64,000 bases of DNA from NCBI RefSeq assembly GCF_030814835.1, contig NZ_JAUSVS010000001.1:563001-627000 (forward strand), written 5' to 3'. The notes beneath the pieces were generated by a model that did not search any database, was not told the origin of the DNA, and was given only the letters and a program-made list of their open reading frames with translations. Origin of the DNA: Caulobacter ginsengisoli. Its GTDB lineage: Bacteria > Pseudomonadota > Alphaproteobacteria > Caulobacterales > Caulobacteraceae. Made by a program: the position numbers and the translations under genes. Of the stretch, positions 44,919-54,594 are shown one piece after another; within the stretch, counting starts at the first letter, position 1; each line of letters begins with the position of its first letter.

Positions 44919-46085
44919 ATGGATTTCGACCTTTCCGAAGAACACCGGATGATCCGCGACCTGGCCGAGCGCTTCGTGGCCGACCAGCTGATCCCGCTGG
45001 AGCCGCTGATCCTGGAACGCGAGGCGGCCGGCAAGCCGCCGGGCCTGTCGGCGGCGGAGAAGGCGAAGATCGACAAGGTTTCCCATGAGCTCGGCCTCTG
45101 GGGCCTGGACGCGCCGGAAGACATCGGCGGCGCCGACCTGCCGGCGGTGGCGCTGGTGGGGGTCAACGAGGCGATGGGGCGGACCATCACCCCCTACACC
45201 CTGCCGCCGGACAGCCCCAACCTGCGCATGCTGATGGCGACCTGCACGCCCCGCCAGCGCGAGGCCTATCTGGAGCCCTATGTTCGCGGCGAGACCATCT
45301 CGGCCATGGGCATCTCCGAGCCGGGCGCCGGGGCCGACCCGTCCGGCATGACCACGAAAGCCGAGCGGGACGGCGACGACTGGGTGCTGAACGGCCGCAA
45401 GATCTGGATCAGCCGCGCCGCCGAGGCCGACTTCACCATCGTCATGGCGGTGACCCGCCGCGAGGAGGGCAAGCGGGCGGGGGTCTCGGCCTTCCTGGTC
45501 GACAAGGGAACGCCCGGTTTCAACGTCCTGCGCCGCATTCCGATGATCGGCGGAGCGGCGACCTACGAGATCGCCCTGGAGGATTGCCGGGTCGAGGGCT
45601 GGAAGCTGCTGGGCGAGGAGGGGGCCGGGTTCGCCCCCATGCAGCTTCGCCTGGGCACGCGGCGGGTCGAGATGGCCGCCTGGTCGGTCGGCATGGCCAG
45701 CCGGGCCCTGGACATGATCTGCGACTACGCCCCGCAGCGCTCGACCTTCGGCGCGCGCCTGTCCGAGCGCCAGGCCATCCAGTGGTGGGTCGCCGACGCC
45801 GCCACCCGCATCCATGCCGCCCGGCTGATGACCTATGACTGCGCCTGGAAGCTGGACCAGGGCCGTGACGTCCGCACCGAGACCTCGATGATCAAGGCCT
45901 ACGCCGTCGAGATGGCCTGGGAGGTGGTCGACCACGCCATGCAGGTGTTCGGGGCCATGGGCATGACCCGCGAGCTGCCGCTGCACCTGATGGCCTCGCG
46001 CCTCAGAACCATGCGCATCTATGAAGGGCCCACCGAAGTGCATAAGTGGGTCGTGGCAAGAAACCGCCTGGGCGGACGGCGCTAG
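44919..46085 (+). CDS. Acyl-CoA dehydrogenase
   Basis: A 388-residue acyl-CoA dehydrogenase: MGISEPGAGADPSGMTTKAE (FAD-binding middle), WVLNGRKIWISRAAEADFTI, YAPQRSTFGARLSERQAIQ and the final GPTEVHKWVVARNRLGG. The catalytic glutamate is expected in the RIYEGPTEVH segment. I preferred ATG at 44919; a GTG one codon upstream is possible. It likely oxidises the CoA ester made by the neighbouring transferase. Confidence 0.92.
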   Translation: MDFDLSEEHRMIRDLAERFVADQLIPLEPLILEREAAGKPPGLSAAEKAKIDKVSHELGLWGLDAPEDIGGADLPAVALVGVNEAMGRTITPYTLPPDSPNLRMLMATCTPRQREAYLEPYVRGETISAMGISEPGAGADPSGMTTKAERDGDDWVLNGRKIWISRAAEADFTIVMAVTRREEGKRAGVSAFLVDKGTPGFNVLRRIPMIGGAATYEIALEDCRVEGWKLLGEEGAGFAPMQLRLGTRRVEMAAWSVGMASRALDMICDYAPQRSTFGARLSERQAIQWWVADAATRIHAARLMTYDCAWKLDQGRDVRTETSMIKAYAVEMAWEVVDHAMQVFGAMGMTRELPLHLMASRLRTMRIYEGPTEVHKWVVARNRLGGRR

Positions 46086-46098
46086 GGGAGCGAGAGCG

Positions 46099-46875
46099 AT
46101 GAAGACGCAATACGGCGAGATTTCCGCTGCGCGCGAAGGTCATGTGGCCGTGCTGACCATCGACCGGCCGCCCAACAACCATGTCTCGGTCGACCTGATC
46201 CGCGACCTGGCCGACGCCCTTGAGGATGTCGACGCCGAGATTGAGCTGCGGGCCGTGGTGTTGGCCGCGGCCGGCAAGGTGTTCTGCGGCGGCGCCGACC
46301 TGACCGCCCCCACAGGCCTGCTGAGCGGCAAGGACACCACCCTGGAACTCTACAGTCAGGCCGCCCGGCTGTTCGCCGCGAAGAAGCCCATCGTCGCCGC
46401 CGTCCAGGGCGCCGCCATCGGCGCGGGGCTGGGCCTGGCTGTGATGGCCGACTTCCGCATCGCCGCGCCGGAGGCCCGCTTCGCCTCCAACTTCGTCAAG
46501 CTGGGTTTCCATCCAGGCTTTGGCCTGACCCACAGCCTGCCCAGGCTGATCGGCCAGCAGCGCGCCGCCCTGATGAGCCTCACGGGCCGCCGCCTCAAGG
46601 CCGACGAGGCCCTCGCCTGGGGCCTGGTCGACGCTGTCGAGCCGCTGGAGACCCTTCAAGCCGCCGCGCTGGCCCTCGCCAATGAAATCGCCGGAAACGC
46701 CCCCCTGGCCGTCCAGGCGACCCGCGCCACCCTGCGCGCCGGCCTGGTCGAGGCCATCAAGGCCCAGACCGACCACGAACACGCCCAGCAGGCCATCCTG
46801 CGCAAGACCGCCGACTTCGCCGAAGGCGTGCGGGCGGTCAGCGAGCGGCGGCCGGGGAACTTCACCGGGCGCTAG
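46099..46875 (+). CDS. Enoyl-CoA hydratase/isomerase family protein
   Basis: A 258-residue crotonase-family enzyme: LTIDRPPNNHVSVDLIRDL, VFCGGADLTAP, AAVQGAAIGAGLGLAVMADFRIA and FASNFVKLGFHPGFGLTHSLPR. In family enzymes the second catalytic glutamate lies in 'E.GlG..P'; here the region has KLGFHPG without an evident Glu, so an isomerase or other crotonase reaction is possible. It starts 13 bases after the dehydrogenase and ends in a CTAG shared with the convergent small membrane gene. Confidence 0.88.
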   Translation: MKTQYGEISAAREGHVAVLTIDRPPNNHVSVDLIRDLADALEDVDAEIELRAVVLAAAGKVFCGGADLTAPTGLLSGKDTTLELYSQAARLFAAKKPIVAAVQGAAIGAGLGLAVMADFRIAAPEARFASNFVKLGFHPGFGLTHSLPRLIGQQRAALMSLTGRRLKADEALAWGLVDAVEPLETLQAAALALANEIAGNAPLAVQATRATLRAGLVEAIKAQTDHEHAQQAILRKTADFAEGVRAVSERRPGNFTGR

Positions 46876-47138
46876 TTCTCGGGGTCGAACTCCCGTGAAA
46901 TGGTCACCCTATTATAGGCCCACAGCCGAACCAGCTCCCAGCCGCCCGTGACCGCGCCGCTCAGCAACGACATGACGAGCGCGCCTCCAAGCCCCCATGC
47001 CGCGTCCTCCGGCGTGCGCGGCGTCGTTGCGATATGGAATCCGACCGCCGCGCCCACGGGGAGGGCCAAGAGGCCGAAGCCCTTCCAAAAGGCCGGCCAG
47101 GGCTCCGGTTTTCTCAGGATCTCGCTCAAGCGAACCAC
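46872..47138 (-). CDS. Small two-helix membrane protein
   Basis: An 88-residue protein with two hydrophobic helices (FWKGFGLLALPVGAAVGFHIA and WGLGGALVMSLLSGAVTGGW) and a charged tail (YNRVTISREFDPEN). The start is either GTG at 47138 (13-base overlap with the EcsC gene) or TTG at 47129 (TTGA overlap); no ATG is available nearby in frame. It probably belongs to an operon with the EcsC gene. The family was not recognised. Confidence 0.55.
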   Translation of the reverse strand: MVRLSEILRKPEPWPAFWKGFGLLALPVGAAVGFHIATTPRTPEDAAWGLGGALVMSLLSGAVTGGWELVRLWAYNRVTISREFDPEN

Positions 47139-47854
47139 CGCATCCGATAGGCCCCCTTCGCCGTCTCGGCCAGTTTCTGCATCAGGTTGAAATTGACCAG
47201 CGCCCCGACCGGCGCCCCGACGACGGGGAGCATCTGGGCCAGTTTGGCCAGGTCGATGTGGTCGCGGTACTCCTGCTGGAAGCGGCGCCAGTCGAAGTCC
47301 TCCGGGCCGGCGGGCAGGGCGGCCAAGTTCTTGTCCCAGTTCGCCAGCCGCTCGAGCTGCTCGATCCGCGAGGCGCCGCTGGAGAAGGCCAGCTGGAAGA
47401 TCCACAGCAGGTAGAGCCGCTCACGCCAGTCCTTGGCGTCGTAGCCGTAGAGCGCCGCCGTCTCGACCAGCAGCTTGAACTTCAGCGCCAGCAGGGCCGG
47501 GAAGTCGGCCGCCGAGCCCAGGAAACCCGCCGCGCCGGTCACCCCGCCCTCGGCCGCCGCCGCCGTGCGCCAGGAGGCGGTGGCGGTGGCGATGCTCTGT
47601 TCGCGGTCCTGCAGGCTGGCGCCCTTCAGGGGTTCGGCGGTCAGCCAGTCGGCGCCGGTGACGATGCCGCGGGTCAGGCCCTCGATAGCCTTGGTGATGG
47701 CCGCATGGACCTTCTCGGGAATCAGCCGGTTGACCGTGCCTTGGAAGTGCTTGGCGGCGGCGTCCATCGGGCCGGCCGGCTTGGTCAGCTGGGCCTTCCA
47801 GGCGGCCAGTTCGCGGCGGGCCGCTTCCTCGTATTGCTGGTCTGCGGTGGTCAT
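47126..47854 (-). CDS. EcsC family protein
   Basis: A 242-residue protein of the EcsC family, typified by GAAGFLGSAADFPALLALKFKLLVETAALYGYD and a C-terminal LPVVGAPVGALVNFNLMQKLAETA. The fold is mostly helical with moderate hydrophobicity; a membrane-linked role is suspected, but the function of the family is unknown. I took the ATG at 47854 (MTTADQQYEEAARRELAAW), a common start for EcsC proteins. It overlaps the small membrane gene downstream by 13 bases and is divergent from aspS. Confidence 0.85.
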   Translation of the reverse strand: MTTADQQYEEAARRELAAWKAQLTKPAGPMDAAAKHFQGTVNRLIPEKVHAAITKAIEGLTRGIVTGADWLTAEPLKGASLQDREQSIATATASWRTAAAAEGGVTGAAGFLGSAADFPALLALKFKLLVETAALYGYDAKDWRERLYLLWIFQLAFSSGASRIEQLERLANWDKNLAALPAGPEDFDWRRFQQEYRDHIDLAKLAQMLPVVGAPVGALVNFNLMQKLAETAKGAYRMRWFA

Positions 47855-47951
47855 GCAGCGCATGTAGGAGCGCTCGCCCCGCCTTGACAATCGGGGGTCG
47901 TCATGCGCCCTTCCGCGCCTCGCAAAAACCGCCCCAAAGACGGCTATTTAG

Positions 47952-49730
47952 ATGCACGCCTATCGCTCCAATACCTGCGGCCAGCTCCGCAGCACCGACA
48001 CCGGTTCGACGGTGCGCCTGTCCGGCTGGGTCCATCGCAAGCGCGACTTCGGCGGTCTGCTGTTCGTCGACCTGCGCGACCACTATGGCATGACCCAGCT
48101 GGTCGTCGGTCCGACCACGCCAGGCTTCAACCTGATCGAACGCCTGCGCGCCGAGAGCGTGATCCGTGTGGATGGCGAAGTCGTCGCCCGCTCTCCCGAG
48201 ACCTTCAACCCCAACCTGGCCACTGGCGAGGTTGAGGTGCGGGTCACCAACCTTGAAGTGCTGTCTGAAGCGGCCGAGCTGCCGCTGCCGGTGTTCGGCG
48301 AGCCCGACTATCCCGAGGACATCCGCCTCAAGCACCGCTATCTCGACCTGCGCCGCGAGACCCTGCACAGGAACATCGTCCTGCGCTCCAAGGTCATCGA
48401 CTCGATCCGCAAGCGCATGGTCGGCCAGGGCTTCCTGGAGTACCAGACCCCGATCCTGACGGCCTCCTCACCGGAAGGGGCGCGGGACTTCCTGGTCCCC
48501 TCGCGCCTGCATCCTTCGAAGTTCTACGCGCTGCCCCAGGCGCCCCAGCAGTTCAAGCAGCTGCTGATGGTCTCGGGCTTCGACCGCTATTTCCAGATCG
48601 CCCCCTGTTTCCGCGACGAGGACCTGCGCGCCGACCGCAGCCTGGAATTCTACCAGCTCGACGTCGAGATGAGCTTTGTCACCCAGGAAGACGTGTTCGC
48701 GGCCATCGAGCCGGTGATGCACGGCGTCTTCGAGGAATTCGCCGACGGCAAGGCGGTGACGCCCTATCCGTTCCCGCGCATCCCCTACCGTGACGCCATC
48801 GCCTGGTATGGCTCGGACAAGCCCGACACCCGCAACCCGATCAAGATGAGCGACGTCTCGGAAAGCTTCCGCGGCGGCGGCTTTGGCCTCTTCGCCCGCA
48901 TCCTGGAAGACGCCAAGAACGCGGTCTGGGCCGTGCCGGCGCCGGGCGGCGGTTCGCGCGCCTTCTGCGACCGCATGAACAGCTGGGCGCAGGGCGAGGG
49001 CCAGCCGGGCCTGGGCTATGTGTTCTGGTCCGAAGACCAGGGCGGCTGGGGCGGCCCGATCGCCAAGAACCTGGGCGCCGAACAGGCGCAGGCGCTGATG
49101 AGCGGCCTGGGCCTGGGCCAGGGCGACGCGGCCTTCTTCGTCGCGGGCGATCCGAAGGTCTTCTACAAGTTCGCCGGCCTGGCGCGCACCCGCGTGGGCA
49201 CGGAACTGAAGCTGATCCCCGAGGACCGGTTCGAGTTCTGCTGGATCGTCGACTTCCCGATGTTCGAATGGTCGGACGAGGAGAAGAAGGTCGATTTCAG
49301 CCACAACCCCTTCTCGATGCCGCAGGGCGAGCTGGAGGCGCTGGAGACCCAGGATCCGCTGTCGATCCTGGCCTACCAGTACGACATCGTCTGCAACGGC
49401 TACGAGCTGTGCTCCGGGGCGATCCGGAACCACAAGCCCGAGATCATGCTGAAAGCCTTCGAGATCGCCGGCTACGGCGCCGACGTGGTCGAGAGCCAGT
49501 TCGGCGGCATGCTGAACGCCTTCCGCTATGGCGCTCCGCCGCACGGGGGCCTGGCCCCCGGCATCGACCGCATCGTCATGCTGCTGGCCGGCCAGACCGC
49601 CATCCGCGAGGTCATCGCCTTCCCGCTGAACCAGCAGGGGCAGGATCTGCTGATGAGCGCGCCGTCAGAAGTTTCGGAGAAGCAGCTGAAAGAACTGCAC
49701 ATCCGCCTGGCGCCGCCGATCAAGGTCTGA
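47952..49730 (+). CDS. aspS: Aspartate--tRNA ligase
   Basis: A 592-residue class IIb synthetase. An N-terminal OB-fold binds the anticodon ([26 protein letters not shown]). The catalytic domain has motif 2 [18 protein letters not shown], a bacterial GAD-type insertion (about 280-420), and motif 3 [39 protein letters not shown] is typical. Length and insert are those of bacterial AspRS rather than archaeal-type. The start follows after the upstream divergent gene with no obvious ribosome-binding site. It is an essential housekeeping gene. Confidence 0.96.
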   Translation: MHAYRSNTCGQLRSTDTGSTVRLSGWVHRKRDFGGLLFVDLRDHYGMTQLVVGPTTPGFNLIERLRAESVIRVDGEVVARSPETFNPNLATGEVEVRVTNLEVLSEAAELPLPVFGEPDYPEDIRLKHRYLDLRRETLHRNIVLRSKVIDSIRKRMVGQGFLEYQTPILTASSPEGARDFLVPSRLHPSKFYALPQAPQQFKQLLMVSGFDRYFQIAPCFRDEDLRADRSLEFYQLDVEMSFVTQEDVFAAIEPVMHGVFEEFADGKAVTPYPFPRIPYRDAIAWYGSDKPDTRNPIKMSDVSESFRGGGFGLFARILEDAKNAVWAVPAPGGGSRAFCDRMNSWAQGEGQPGLGYVFWSEDQGGWGGPIAKNLGAEQAQALMSGLGLGQGDAAFFVAGDPKVFYKFAGLARTRVGTELKLIPEDRFEFCWIVDFPMFEWSDEEKKVDFSHNPFSMPQGELEALETQDPLSILAYQYDIVCNGYELCSGAIRNHKPEIMLKAFEIAGYGADVVESQFGGMLNAFRYGAPPHGGLAPGIDRIVMLLAGQTAIREVIAFPLNQQGQDLLMSAPSEVSEKQLKELHIRLAPPIKV

Positions 49731-49743
49731 GCCCCGGGGAAGC

Positions 49744-50634
49744 CTACTCCCCCGCCACCGTGACGTATTTCGGCGGGGCTGGCGGCCTGGGCGCCTTCGG
49801 GGGCTTGGGTGGCTTGGGGACGCGGACGCCGCTGACGACGATCACCCGACGTCCGCCCGTTTTGCACGGCCGCACCGTGAGGCCCGGGGGCAGGCGGGCG
49901 CCGGCGTCGCCGCAGGCCTCATCAAGCTGGTCCTGAGTGAGGCCGCGAGCGCTGGAGAGATCGGCGCCATCCAGCCGGGTGCGGCTGAGTTCGGCGCCGC
50001 GGAAGTCGGCGCCGGTGAAGATCGCGCCACTGAGGTCGGCGGTGCTCAGGTCGGCGCCGCGGAACGAGACGTTCTGGAACCGGCCGCCGTTCAAATGAGC
50101 CCCGGTCAGTTCGGCGTTGGAGAAGTTCGCCCCGCGCGCGTCCACGCCCATGGCCAGGATATGGGGCATGTCGACGCCGGAGAAGTTGGCGCCGGCCAGG
50201 ATGGCCCCGCTGAAGTCGGCGGCCGGCAGTTCGGCGCCGGTGGCGCTGACCTTGGTGAGGTTGGCGCGGATGAATACCGCCCCCGCACCCTCGACGCCGT
50301 CCATCCGGGCCCCGGTGAAATTGGCCCCGACGAAGCGGGTGCCGAACAGCTCGGCCCCGCGCAGGTCGGCCCGCGACAGGTCCGCGCCGCTGAGGTTGGA
50401 CCCATGGAACACCGCGCCGCGCAGGTCGGCGCCGCTGAGATTGGCCTGGATGAAGTTGGCGCCCATGAAGGTCGCGCCGACCAGCTTGCGGCCCGACAGT
50501 TCGCACTTGGCGCAGGAGCCGCCGAACGAGACCACCTTGGCGATGTCCTTGTCGTCGATCATGGCCTGGGCCTGCCCGCCGAACGCGGCGGTGGTCAGAA
50601 CGGCCAGAATGGCGCCGAGGGCGAAACGCGACAT
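49744..50634 (-). CDS. Exported pentapeptide-repeat protein with CxxC and paired C-terminal cysteines
   Basis: A 296-residue protein: signal peptide MSRFALGAILAVLTTAAFGG, a CAKC pair near residue 41-44, then ~190 residues of pentapeptide repeats (A(D/N)LSGA type, for example FIQANLSGADLRGAVFHGSN), which form a square beta-helix. The tail (LTQDQLDEACGDAGARLPPG) contains a conserved-looking Cys and then a Pro-rich end (PPKPPKAPRPPAPP). The periplasmic location is inferred. Pentapeptide proteins often mediate protein contacts, and some mimic DNA, but export argues against a gyrase role. It is paralogous to the gene at 50748-51236. Confidence 0.85.
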   Translation of the reverse strand: MSRFALGAILAVLTTAAFGGQAQAMIDDKDIAKVVSFGGSCAKCELSGRKLVGATFMGANFIQANLSGADLRGAVFHGSNLSGADLSRADLRGAELFGTRFVGANFTGARMDGVEGAGAVFIRANLTKVSATGAELPAADFSGAILAGANFSGVDMPHILAMGVDARGANFSNAELTGAHLNGGRFQNVSFRGADLSTADLSGAIFTGADFRGAELSRTRLDGADLSSARGLTQDQLDEACGDAGARLPPGLTVRPCKTGGRRVIVVSGVRVPKPPKPPKAPRPPAPPKYVTVAGE

Positions 50635-50732
50635 TGATCATCAGCTCCGGGTAAAGGGTTCTACTGTCCCCGACACGACGATCTGACGCTTTGGCGCGCA
50701 GGGCGCCACTTAATTCGCGGTAATATCAGGGG

Positions 50733-50763
50733 AAACCGCCCGCCGCCCTAGCGGCAGGCGGGA
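50733..50763 (-). terminator. Possible terminator of the second pentapeptide gene
   Basis: On the minus strand a GC-rich hairpin (GCCGC-TAGG-GCGGC extended by GC pairs with one bulge) overlaps the stop codon and is followed by TTTCC. The short U-run makes it uncertain. Confidence 0.35.
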
Positions 50764-51236
50764 ATCCGCAGGCCGGCGGGCAGGGTGGTGGCTTCGTCGC
50801 CGCAGGCCTGGTCGAGCTGGCGTTGGCTAAGGCCCACGGCCCGGTCCATCTCGGCGCCCGAGAAATTCGTCCCGCTGAGGATGGCCCCCCGGAAGTTGGC
50901 GCCCTGCAGGTAGGTTCCCACGAAGCTGGCGTTGGTCAGGTTGGCGCCGACGAAGCTGGACGAGGAGAAGACACTGGCCGAGGCCTCGACGTCACGCAGG
51001 TCGCCGCCGGCGAAGCTGGCCCGGTTGTAGACCCCGGCCGAGAGGTTGGCCTGGCGCAGGCGGGCGCCGGAGAGGTTCAGGCCCTTGAGCGTGCGGCCCT
51101 CGAGGTCGGCCTGGAACAGGTTGCAGCGCGGGCAGCTGGCGCCGGCCTGGACGCGGGCGATCTGGCCGGCGTTCTGGGCCATGGCCGGGCCGCTGAGCGA
51201 GAGCGCGGCGATGGCGGCGAGGGTCAGGCGTTTCAT
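50748..51236 (-). CDS. Short exported pentapeptide-repeat protein
   Basis: A 162-residue protein: signal peptide MKRLTLAAIAALSLSGPAMAQ, then a CPRC pair (GASCPRCNLFQADLEGRT), about 80 residues of pentapeptide repeats (ARLRQANLSAGVYNRASFAG) and the C-terminal LSQRQLDQACGDEATTLPAG ending IPACR. The CxxC block and the QLDxACGD tail are shared with the larger neighbour at 49744-50634, showing duplication. The ATG at 51236 has AAGG upstream. It probably sits in the periplasm; function is unknown. Confidence 0.85.
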   Translation of the reverse strand: MKRLTLAAIAALSLSGPAMAQNAGQIARVQAGASCPRCNLFQADLEGRTLKGLNLSGARLRQANLSAGVYNRASFAGGDLRDVEASASVFSSSSFVGANLTNASFVGTYLQGANFRGAILSGTNFSGAEMDRAVGLSQRQLDQACGDEATTLPAGLRIPACR

Positions 51237-51345
51237 CGGAAGGCGGCCTTCGTCGATTTGGGTCAGGAGTAACCTTACCCAAGCAAACTTAAGGCCAGGT
51301 GAGCGTCGGACCGAGGATAGGCACTCACGCCCAACCCCTACAACT

Positions 51346-51470
51346 CCGTCATCGCCGGGCTTGTCCCGGCGACCCATACACACCGACGATGACGATTGGC
51401 CGCCGGTCTGTCCGCGTTACCCTTGACGCCCGGAGTCTATGGGTGGCCGGGACAAGCCCGGCCATGACGG
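51346..51470. repeat. REP-like inverted pair, family 3
   Basis: Two 33-base arms (51346-51378 and 51438-51470) in opposite orientation differ at two positions. Each is itself a hairpin: CGCCGGG-CTTGT-CCCGGCG in the left arm and GGCCGGG-ACAAG-CCCGGCC in the right; the two differences are compensatory within each hairpin. It lies in the 258-base gap upstream of the second pentapeptide gene and downstream of the NrdJ-like gene, which has no other content that I see. Confidence 0.85.
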
Positions 51471-51494
51471 CTGAAATGTGGAGGGCTGAGGAGA

Positions 51495-53987
51495 CTAGCC
51501 CGTCCGTCCATCCCCCGCCTGCGCCCCACAGGTCTCGCAGACGCCGTGGACCAGGGCCAGGTCCCCGCATGCCGCGCAGACGCCGGCGGCGCGCAGTTCG
51601 CCGGACGGCTCCTCGGCCTTGCGGCCGCCGAAGGGCAGGAAGACCAGGTTGTCGGGCGCCGCGCCGCGCGAGAAGCCCTTGGAGATGAAGTGCGAGGCCG
51701 GCTGCGGCTCGTCGGCCTTGCCCCGGCCCAGGCCATCGGCGTTGAGCTCTTCGCTGTCGGCGTTGGCCAGGTCGTCGCGGCCCAGGTAGCTGACGCCCAG
51801 CTCGCGGAACACATAGTCGAGGATCGAGGTGGCCGAGCGGACGCTGTCATTGCCCGTCACCGGCCCGGCCGGCTCGAACCTGGTGAAGACGAAGGCGTCG
51901 ACGAACTCGTCCAGCGGCACGCCGTACTGCAGGCCGATCGAGATCGCGATGGCGAAGTTGTTCATCAGCGAGCGGAAGGCGGCGCCTTCCTTGTGCATGT
52001 CGATGAAGATCTCGCCGAGCTCGCCGTCGTCGTATTCGCCGGTGTGCAGGTAGACCTTGTGGCCGCCGACGGCCGCCTTCTGGATATAGCCCTTGCGGCG
52101 GTCGGGCAGTTTGCGGCGGCTGCGGTCGCGCTCGACGATCCGCTCGACGATACGTTCCGCCTGCGGCGGCGGATCGACCCGGCGCTGGGCCTCGGCGACT
52201 TCGGGAATGTCCAGACGGAAGAGGGCGGGGGCCGGGGCGCGGCGCAGTTCGACAGCCCGGACGCCCAGGGCGGCGGCCTGGTCGATGGCGGCCAGGGCTT
52301 CCAGGGGCGAGGAAAGGAAGGGCAGGTCGAGCGGTGTGACACCCGGCGCGGCGCAGGCGGTCTCCAGGGCGGCGGCCAAGGCCAGGCGGTCGGCGGGTGC
52401 GGGGGTCTCCCGCAGCAGCAGGCGGGCGGCGTCGTCGAGGCCCGGCAGGGTGTCGAGGCGGCCGTGTCCCAGGATGTGCAGCTCGGCGGCCGTCACGATC
52501 TCCCGGGCGAAACCGGCGAAGCCCAGGGTGTCGAAGGCCGGGTCGGCGAGGGCCTCGGCCGAGACGCCCAGCACGTCGGCCAGGAAGTCGGCCCCGACCA
52601 CGGCGGGCGAGAAGGCGTCCGCCAGGCTGGCGGCCTGGGGCAGGGCCTGCTCGACGGCGGCCAGTTCGTGCGGCGAGAAGCCGACGCCGGCCAGGGCCGC
52701 GGCGTCGAGGCCCGGCGCGTCCTCCAGGGTCTGGCTGCCGAGCGCATGGCGGCGGGCGGAGTCGGGGTCGATCTCCAGGCGCTTGAGGACGCGCAGGGCC
52801 GGCTCGGACAGCACCCTGACGACCGCGCCATCGGCGGTCTCGGCGGCGGTGACCGCCCCGGTCCAGGCGGCGGCCCCCAGCGGCGCGCCGCCCAGGCGCA
52901 GGGAAAGCTCGGCGTCCTCGAAGGGCGACAGCAGGCCCTGGCCGGCGACGGCGGCGGCCTTCCAGAGGGCGGCTACAGCCTTGACGTCATAGGCCGGGCC
53001 GCCGGCCATCATCAGGTCGGCCGTGCCCGCCAGCGTCAGAGCGGGACGCCCGGCCCCTGCGTCGAGCTTCAGGGCCATAGCGACCAGGCTGAGCAGCGGG
53101 GCCAGGGTGTCGCCCGAGAGGCGGCCGTCGAGCAGGCCCATCAGGTCGACGGCGGCGGTGGGGCCGGCGGCGCGGGCGGCCAGGGTCTCGGCGTCGGCGG
53201 GTTTCAGGCAGACGGTGAGGCCGCCGTCGCGCCAGGCCAGTTCGGCCAGGCGGCGGCGCTCGGGGCTGTCGGCGGTTGGCAGCACGGCGATGGCGGTCGG
53301 GGCCGGGGCGGGCAGCAGATCGATGGGCGCCCCGGTGCGGGCGGCGGCTATCCCCAGGCCGATGGCGTCGGAGATCTGGGCGTCGGCAGCGCCGGCCTGG
53401 CGGGCGGCCAGGGCGGCGCGGGCCAGGGCCGGGTTGCCGGCGAGGTCACCGCAGGCGGCGGCGTCGCCCTCGCAGCGGCGGACCGCGTCGCTGACCTGCT
53501 CCAGCCGGCCGGCCAGGGCGCGGGCCCCGGTCTCGGCCAGGTCATGGGCCAGGCGGCGGGCGGCGAAGGCTTCCAGATCCTGGGCCAGGCCTGGGCCGGC
53601 CAGCACGGCGGGCGCCGGGCCTCTGGCGCGCCCGAAGGCGACCAGGCCCTGCAGCATGGCGGCCACCAGCTCGTCACGAAAGGCCAGGGCGTCGGCGGGC
53701 CGGTCGAACAGGCCCCCCAGCCAGCCCAGGGCGCCGATGCGGCGGGCGTAGCGGCCCGGGCCGCCGCCCAGCAGGCCATCCTCCGGGGTTTCGGCCAGCA
53801 GGCCGGGCGGCAGGTCGCCCGCCGGGAGTTCGGGGGGATGCGTCCAGGCCCAGTCCAGCCAGGCCTCGACCCGGGCGTCGGTCCAGCCCTTGGGGGCCAG
53901 CACCCCGGTCAGGGCGGCGGCGGTCTCGACCGTGCGCAGTTCGACCGCCGGCCCGGGGGCCTTGGCCAGTCGCCTCGCAAACCGCAT
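51495..53987 (-). CDS. NrdJ-like protein: TSCPD module of B12-dependent ribonucleotide reductase on a degenerate body
   Basis: An 830-residue protein. From ~620 it matches the C-terminal part of adenosylcobalamin-dependent class II ribonucleotide reductases closely: [74 protein letters not shown], and a terminal zinc-like pair CAACG/CETCG. The first ~600 residues are Ala/Leu-rich, lack recognisable catalytic Cys motifs of the barrel, and match NrdJ only vaguely ([21 protein letters not shown]). It is probably not an active reductase. The ATG at 53987 follows GAAGGAGG. It might regulate or assemble with the true NrdJ, or be a decaying paralogue. Confidence 0.75.
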   Translation of the reverse strand: MRFARRLAKAPGPAVELRTVETAAALTGVLAPKGWTDARVEAWLDWAWTHPPELPAGDLPPGLLAETPEDGLLGGGPGRYARRIGALGWLGGLFDRPADALAFRDELVAAMLQGLVAFGRARGPAPAVLAGPGLAQDLEAFAARRLAHDLAETGARALAGRLEQVSDAVRRCEGDAAACGDLAGNPALARAALAARQAGAADAQISDAIGLGIAAARTGAPIDLLPAPAPTAIAVLPTADSPERRRLAELAWRDGGLTVCLKPADAETLAARAAGPTAAVDLMGLLDGRLSGDTLAPLLSLVAMALKLDAGAGRPALTLAGTADLMMAGGPAYDVKAVAALWKAAAVAGQGLLSPFEDAELSLRLGGAPLGAAAWTGAVTAAETADGAVVRVLSEPALRVLKRLEIDPDSARRHALGSQTLEDAPGLDAAALAGVGFSPHELAAVEQALPQAASLADAFSPAVVGADFLADVLGVSAEALADPAFDTLGFAGFAREIVTAAELHILGHGRLDTLPGLDDAARLLLRETPAPADRLALAAALETACAAPGVTPLDLPFLSSPLEALAAIDQAAALGVRAVELRRAPAPALFRLDIPEVAEAQRRVDPPPQAERIVERIVERDRSRRKLPDRRKGYIQKAAVGGHKVYLHTGEYDDGELGEIFIDMHKEGAAFRSLMNNFAIAISIGLQYGVPLDEFVDAFVFTRFEPAGPVTGNDSVRSATSILDYVFRELGVSYLGRDDLANADSEELNADGLGRGKADEPQPASHFISKGFSRGAAPDNLVFLPFGGRKAEEPSGELRAAGVCAACGDLALVHGVCETCGAQAGDGRTG

Positions 53988-54189
53988 TCGGGACGCCTCC
54001 TTCACCGGCCCGGAAGGTAAAGGTCGCCCCCCGGGCTCGCAATAGATGTTGCGGGGGTGCGACCACAAATCCACAAGATATGGGGTGCGGCGACACACGG
54101 GCGCGGCGGTCGGCTTTGCTGGACTGTGGCAGGGGCGCAAGCTATGGTCCGGCCGTTCTCGCAGCCCTTACCGACACTGGATTCCAAGC

Positions 54190-54591
54190 GTGTTCAAAGC
54201 GATCTTCACCTGGTGGAACGGCGCCACCCTTGGCCAGCGAATCCATATCGGCCGCCGCGGTCGGCTGGTCGGCCAGGACGAGACCGGCAACAAATATTAC
54301 GAAGCCCGCGACGACAAGGACAGCTACGACAAGGGCCGCAAGCGCCGCTGGGTGATCTACAACGGCTATGCCGAGGCCTCGAAGGTCTCGCCCGACTGGC
54401 ACGGCTGGCTGCACTATACGTTCGAGGAGCCGCCGACCATCGCGCCGCTGCTGCGCCGGTCGTGGGAGAAGGATCACCTGCCCAACCTGACCGGCACCGT
54501 CCACGCCTGGCGGCCGAAGGGCTCGATCGCCAAGGGCGGTCAGCGCGATCCGGCGACCGGCGACTATCAGGCCTGGCTGCCGGAGCAGTAG
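54190..54591 (+). CDS. NADH:ubiquinone oxidoreductase NDUFA12-family subunit
   Basis: A 133-residue accessory subunit homologous to mitochondrial NDUFA12 (B17.2). The GTG start at 54190 gives VFKAIFTWWNGATLGQRI; typical segments are GRLVGQDETGNKYYEA, RRWVIYNGYAEASKVSPDWHGWLHY and the Trp-rich HAWRPKG. It probably lies at the matrix-like face of complex I. It is followed after 3 bases by the DUF2155 gene, as in many Alphaproteobacteria. Confidence 0.93.
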   Translation: MFKAIFTWWNGATLGQRIHIGRRGRLVGQDETGNKYYEARDDKDSYDKGRKRRWVIYNGYAEASKVSPDWHGWLHYTFEEPPTIAPLLRRSWEKDHLPNLTGTVHAWRPKGSIAKGGQRDPATGDYQAWLPEQ

Positions 54592-54594
54592 GGC

